Source: CAZAKO01 sp964546145
Lineage (GTDB): Bacteria > Fidelibacterota > UBA2242
Length of the DNA stretch: 8,373 nt
Direction of reading: 5' to 3'
Assembly (NCBI GenBank): GCA_964546145.1
Contig: CAZJIU010000089.1
Location: forward strand, 1 to 8,373
Within the stretch, counting starts at the first letter, position 1. Each line of letters opens with the position of its first letter. The translations under genes were made by a program, and so were the position numbers. The notes below the pieces were generated by a model. That model made no database searches. It was not told the DNA's origin and was given only the letters and a program-made list of their open reading frames with translations. Shown here piece after piece: positions 6,240-8,373 of this stretch.

Positions 6240-6935
6240 ATTGAGGTTTTTAAAAGCGATTTCCGCGGCCTGCTGTTCGGCAATCCGTTTGGTCGAACCC
6301 TGTCCCTGGCCAGCAAGTTCCTGACGGATATAGACGGCAATTGTATAATGCGGCGCATGATCCGGACCTTCAATTTTTTCGATTTGGAAAACGGGTTGAC
6401 CTAGCCCTTTTTTCTGACAATGTTCGATTAACTGTCCTTTGTAATTATACTGTGCCGGCTCGACATCTTTTTCTCGCGGAGAGATCAGCGATTGACGGAT
6501 AAACTTCTTGGTGGGTAAGATGCTCCCGTCCAGATAGATTGCTCCAATTACTGCCTCCAAGGTGCTGGAGAGTAGATTTTGGCGTGTAGCGGAAGAGTTA
6601 AGGTTTAGACCTTTGTCAACCTTGACATATTTTTGTAAGTCCAGCGATACTGCGACCTGGGATAATATTTTGCTGTTTACTAATAGCGAGCGCAAGTTGG
6701 TTAGTTCACCTTCCGGTTTGGCTGGATATTTTTTAAATAGATATTCTGAAATGACCAGTTCGAGTACCGCATCACCTAAAAATTCCAGCCGTTCATAGGA
6801 ATCGTTGGTTGACGACACATAAGAACGATGGGTTAACGCTATGTCCAGTAATTGTGGATTTTGGAAGGCGTATCCGATCTTTTGTTCTAAATTGCTCGAA
6901 AATCTTCTACTGAAAAATTTCTTTAAGAATGACAA
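6228..6935 (-). CDS. rnc: Ribonuclease III
   Basis: RNase III cuts double-stranded RNA in rRNA precursors and mRNAs. At 235 residues it has the normal length. The catalytic domain carries ERLEFLGDAVLEL (Glu51 and Asp55, matching E. coli Glu41 and Asp45), EGELTNLRSLLV, and LLSSTLEAVIGAIYLDG with Glu127. A double-stranded-RNA-binding domain fills about 163-232 (YKGQLIEHC to AEQQAAEIAF). The family motif ILADxxEA reads LLSSTLEA, so the usual metal-binding Asp (Asp114 in E. coli) is Ser124. The start is TTG at 6935. The only upstream in-frame codons are GCA and the fabF stop, and no other Met occurs in the protein, so no better start exists. The gap to fabF is three bases with no Shine-Dalgarno, which suggests reinitiation. 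The acpP-fabF-rnc order is common in bacteria and supports the call. Confidence 0.94.
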   Translation of the reverse strand: MSFLKKFFSRRFSSNLEQKIGYAFQNPQLLDIALTHRSYVSSTNDSYERLEFLGDAVLELVISEYLFKKYPAKPEGELTNLRSLLVNSKILSQVAVSLDLQKYVKVDKGLNLNSSATRQNLLSSTLEAVIGAIYLDGSILPTKKFIRQSLISPREKDVEPAQYNYKGQLIEHCQKKGLGQPVFQIEKIEGPDHAPHYTIAVYIRQELAGQGQGSTKRIAEQQAAEIAFKNLNKKG

Positions 6936-6938
6936 TGC

Positions 6939-8180
6939 TCAGAGCTCGAATATTTTTGCAGTTAACACCGCGTTGTGACCACCAAATCCGAAATTACTGC
7001 TGAGTCCGTAGATGACCTCTTTTTCGACAGCTTTATTAGGTGTGTAATTCAGATCGCATTCGGGATCTGGCTCCTCCAGGTTAATCGTGGGAGGAATGAT
7101 TTGGTTGCGGAGAGTCAGACAAAGGGCGATAAATTCAAGACCTCCGGTAGCTCCCAAAAGGTGACCAGTCATAGATTTGGTGGAACTAATACTTAAGTTA
7201 TATGCATTCTGACCGAACACTTTTTTAATTGCGATTGTTTCGAATTTGTCATTAAGTGGGGTTGAGGTTCCATGAGCATTAATATAATCATAGGATTCTT
7301 TCGGAGCGCCTGCCATCCTGATCGCGGCTTCAATTGCCAGGGCTTGACCCTTACCTTCCGGATGAGGGGCGGTAATATGATAGGCATCGGCAGAGAATCC
7401 GTAACCAGTTATTTCGGCATAAATGTTCGCATCGCGCTTCAGAGCATGCTCTAGCTCTTCCAGCACAACAATGCCGGCACCTTCACCGATTATAAAACCA
7501 TCCCGTTGGCGATCGAATGGCCGACTGGCTTTTTTAGGCTCTGAATTACGCCGGGAGAGGGCTTTCATATTGGTGAAACCGGCCAGCGAAAGGGGTGAGA
7601 TACTCGCCTCGGCACCGCCGGTTATGATGACATCCGCATCACCACTCAGGATATGTTGCATCGCAATTCCGATAGTGTGAGATGAGGATGCACAAGCCGA
7701 GCTAATCGAGTAATTAGGTCCGAGGAAACCGTGATATATGGCAATATGTCCCGCGATAATATCCGGAATCATCATTGGGATAAAGAACGGGCTGACAAAG
7801 CGACTGCCCTTGGTCAAAAGATTCGCATGCTGCTGTTCGAGTGTCTGTATTCCACCAATACCGGAGCCGACAATAACACCGACCCGCTCGGGATTGACGT
7901 GATAATCGAGGAGACCGGAGTCTTGGAGTGCTTGTTCGGCAGCGGCTACTCCGAACTGGGTTACCCGATCCATTCGTTTCGACTCTTTCAGGTCTATCCA
8001 TTTAGTTGGATCGAAATTCTTAACTTCAGCGGCAATCTGAACGGGCAAATCATTGCAGGGAAAAGCGCTGATTTTATCGATGCCACTTATGCCGTGCACC
8101 AGGTTTTTCCAAAAGGTTGCGATATCGTTCCCGACGGGGGAAATGATGCCCGCACCGGTTACAACAACTCTTTTTTTCAT
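6939..8180 (-). CDS. fabF: 3-oxoacyl-[acyl-carrier-protein] synthase II (KAS II)
   Basis: FabF condenses malonyl-ACP with acyl-ACP in the elongation cycle of type II fatty acid synthesis in the cytoplasm. The 413 residues match the family. The thiolase-fold catalytic set is complete and numbered as in E. coli: Cys163 in SSACASS, His303 in AHGTSTPLND, and His340 in STKSMTGHLLGATG. The N-terminal VVVTGAGIISPVG and C-terminal NFGFGGHNAVL are typical. The single condensing-enzyme domain and standard motifs favour FabF over FabB or polyketide chain-length factors, which lack the active Cys. The ATG at 8180 lies 13 bases after the acpP stop, without an obvious Shine-Dalgarno. The stop codon is in the same frame as rnc and six bases from its TTG start. 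Confidence 0.96.
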   Translation of the reverse strand: MKKRVVVTGAGIISPVGNDIATFWKNLVHGISGIDKISAFPCNDLPVQIAAEVKNFDPTKWIDLKESKRMDRVTQFGVAAAEQALQDSGLLDYHVNPERVGVIVGSGIGGIQTLEQQHANLLTKGSRFVSPFFIPMMIPDIIAGHIAIYHGFLGPNYSISSACASSSHTIGIAMQHILSGDADVIITGGAEASISPLSLAGFTNMKALSRRNSEPKKASRPFDRQRDGFIIGEGAGIVVLEELEHALKRDANIYAEITGYGFSADAYHITAPHPEGKGQALAIEAAIRMAGAPKESYDYINAHGTSTPLNDKFETIAIKKVFGQNAYNLSISSTKSMTGHLLGATGGLEFIALCLTLRNQIIPPTINLEEPDPECDLNYTPNKAVEKEVIYGLSSNFGFGGHNAVLTAKIFEL

Positions 8181-8193
8181 AAAGAATTGGACT

Positions 8194-8373
8194 TTATTTG
8201 AGATTGTCGAGGTAGTTTACGACATCACCAACGGTTTTTAATTTTTCCGCCTCTTCATCAGGGATTTCGATTCCGAACTCTTCTTCCATTTTCATAATTA
8301 ATTCGACTGTATCGAGCGAGTCGGCTCCCAGATCATCAATAAATGATGCCTCAGGAGTAATCTTGGTCTTTTC
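8194..8373 (-). CDS. acpP: Acyl carrier protein, N-terminus beyond the window
   Basis: The last 59 codons and the TAA stop (8194-8196) of an acyl carrier protein are visible. FIDDLGADSLDTVELIM contains the DSL serine that receives 4'-phosphopantetheine, and the acidic helix MKMEEEFGIEIPDEEAEKL and the C-terminal VGDVVNYLDNLK are typical. AcpP is usually about 78 residues, so roughly 20 residues and the start lie past the right edge. It carries growing acyl chains for FabF, the next gene 13 bases downstream. Position before fabF and the close match to the canonical sequence argue for the fatty-acid carrier and against a specialised polyketide carrier. Confidence 0.96.
   Translation of the reverse strand, partial: EKTKITPEASFIDDLGADSLDTVELIMKMEEEFGIEIPDEEAEKLKTVGDVVNYLDNLK

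Noticed and set aside
7731..8201. Long open frame of 156 codons on the plus strand opposite fabF
   Set aside because: It lies antisense to strongly conserved fabF motifs, shows no recognisable domain, and runs without a ribosome site. It is a shadow of fabF.

Overview
The window looks like a stretch of chromosomal housekeeping DNA from a bacterium of moderate GC content (roughly mid-40s percent by eye). There are no insertion sequences, phage genes, CRISPR arrays, tRNAs or rRNAs. The lineage cannot be fixed from the sequence. The scarcity of Shine-Dalgarno sequences, the GTG and TTG starts, and an HPr/Enzyme I pair with no permease genes beside it would fit an uncultured phylum around the FCB group (Bacteroidetes-like relatives). 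That placement is an inference of low confidence.

Layout, plus strand: the 3' end of an S9-family serine peptidase (1-923) is followed by a 264-base spacer holding a plausible sigma-70-type promoter and the only strong Shine-Dalgarno sequence in the window. Next comes a compact four-gene unit. It contains a phosphomannomutase/phosphoglucomutase (1188-2549), a short-chain trans-polyprenyl diphosphate synthase (2568-3539), the phosphocarrier HPr (3544-3810) and PTS Enzyme I (3814-5535), with gaps of 18, 4 and 3 bases. After 66 bases comes a bifunctional-nuclease (DUF151) protein with a C-terminal UVR motif (5602-6189). It may have its own promoter and an almost leaderless mRNA.

Layout, minus strand: a lipid-synthesis cluster converges on the first block. 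Read in its own direction it runs acpP (5' end beyond the window), fabF and rnc, a common bacterial order. The two blocks meet at a rho-independent terminator (6210-6239) whose right arm contains the rnc stop codon.

How the genes work together: the mutase supplies hexose-1-phosphates for sugar nucleotides, and the prenyl synthase supplies C15-C20 isoprenoid diphosphates, so both can serve envelope and lipid-carrier synthesis. HPr and Enzyme I form a PEP-driven phosphorelay. With no EII genes in view and Ser46 kept in HPr, the relay could be regulatory, but permeases may lie elsewhere. AcpP and FabF elongate fatty acids, and RNase III processes rRNA and mRNA.

I see no clearly new multi-gene system. 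The points most worth a second look are sequence deviations. Enzyme I departs from family signatures at the phosphohistidine loop and PEP domain while keeping its core catalytic residues. RNase III has Ser where the family usually has a metal-binding Asp. The prenyl synthase has a DDLLE second motif.
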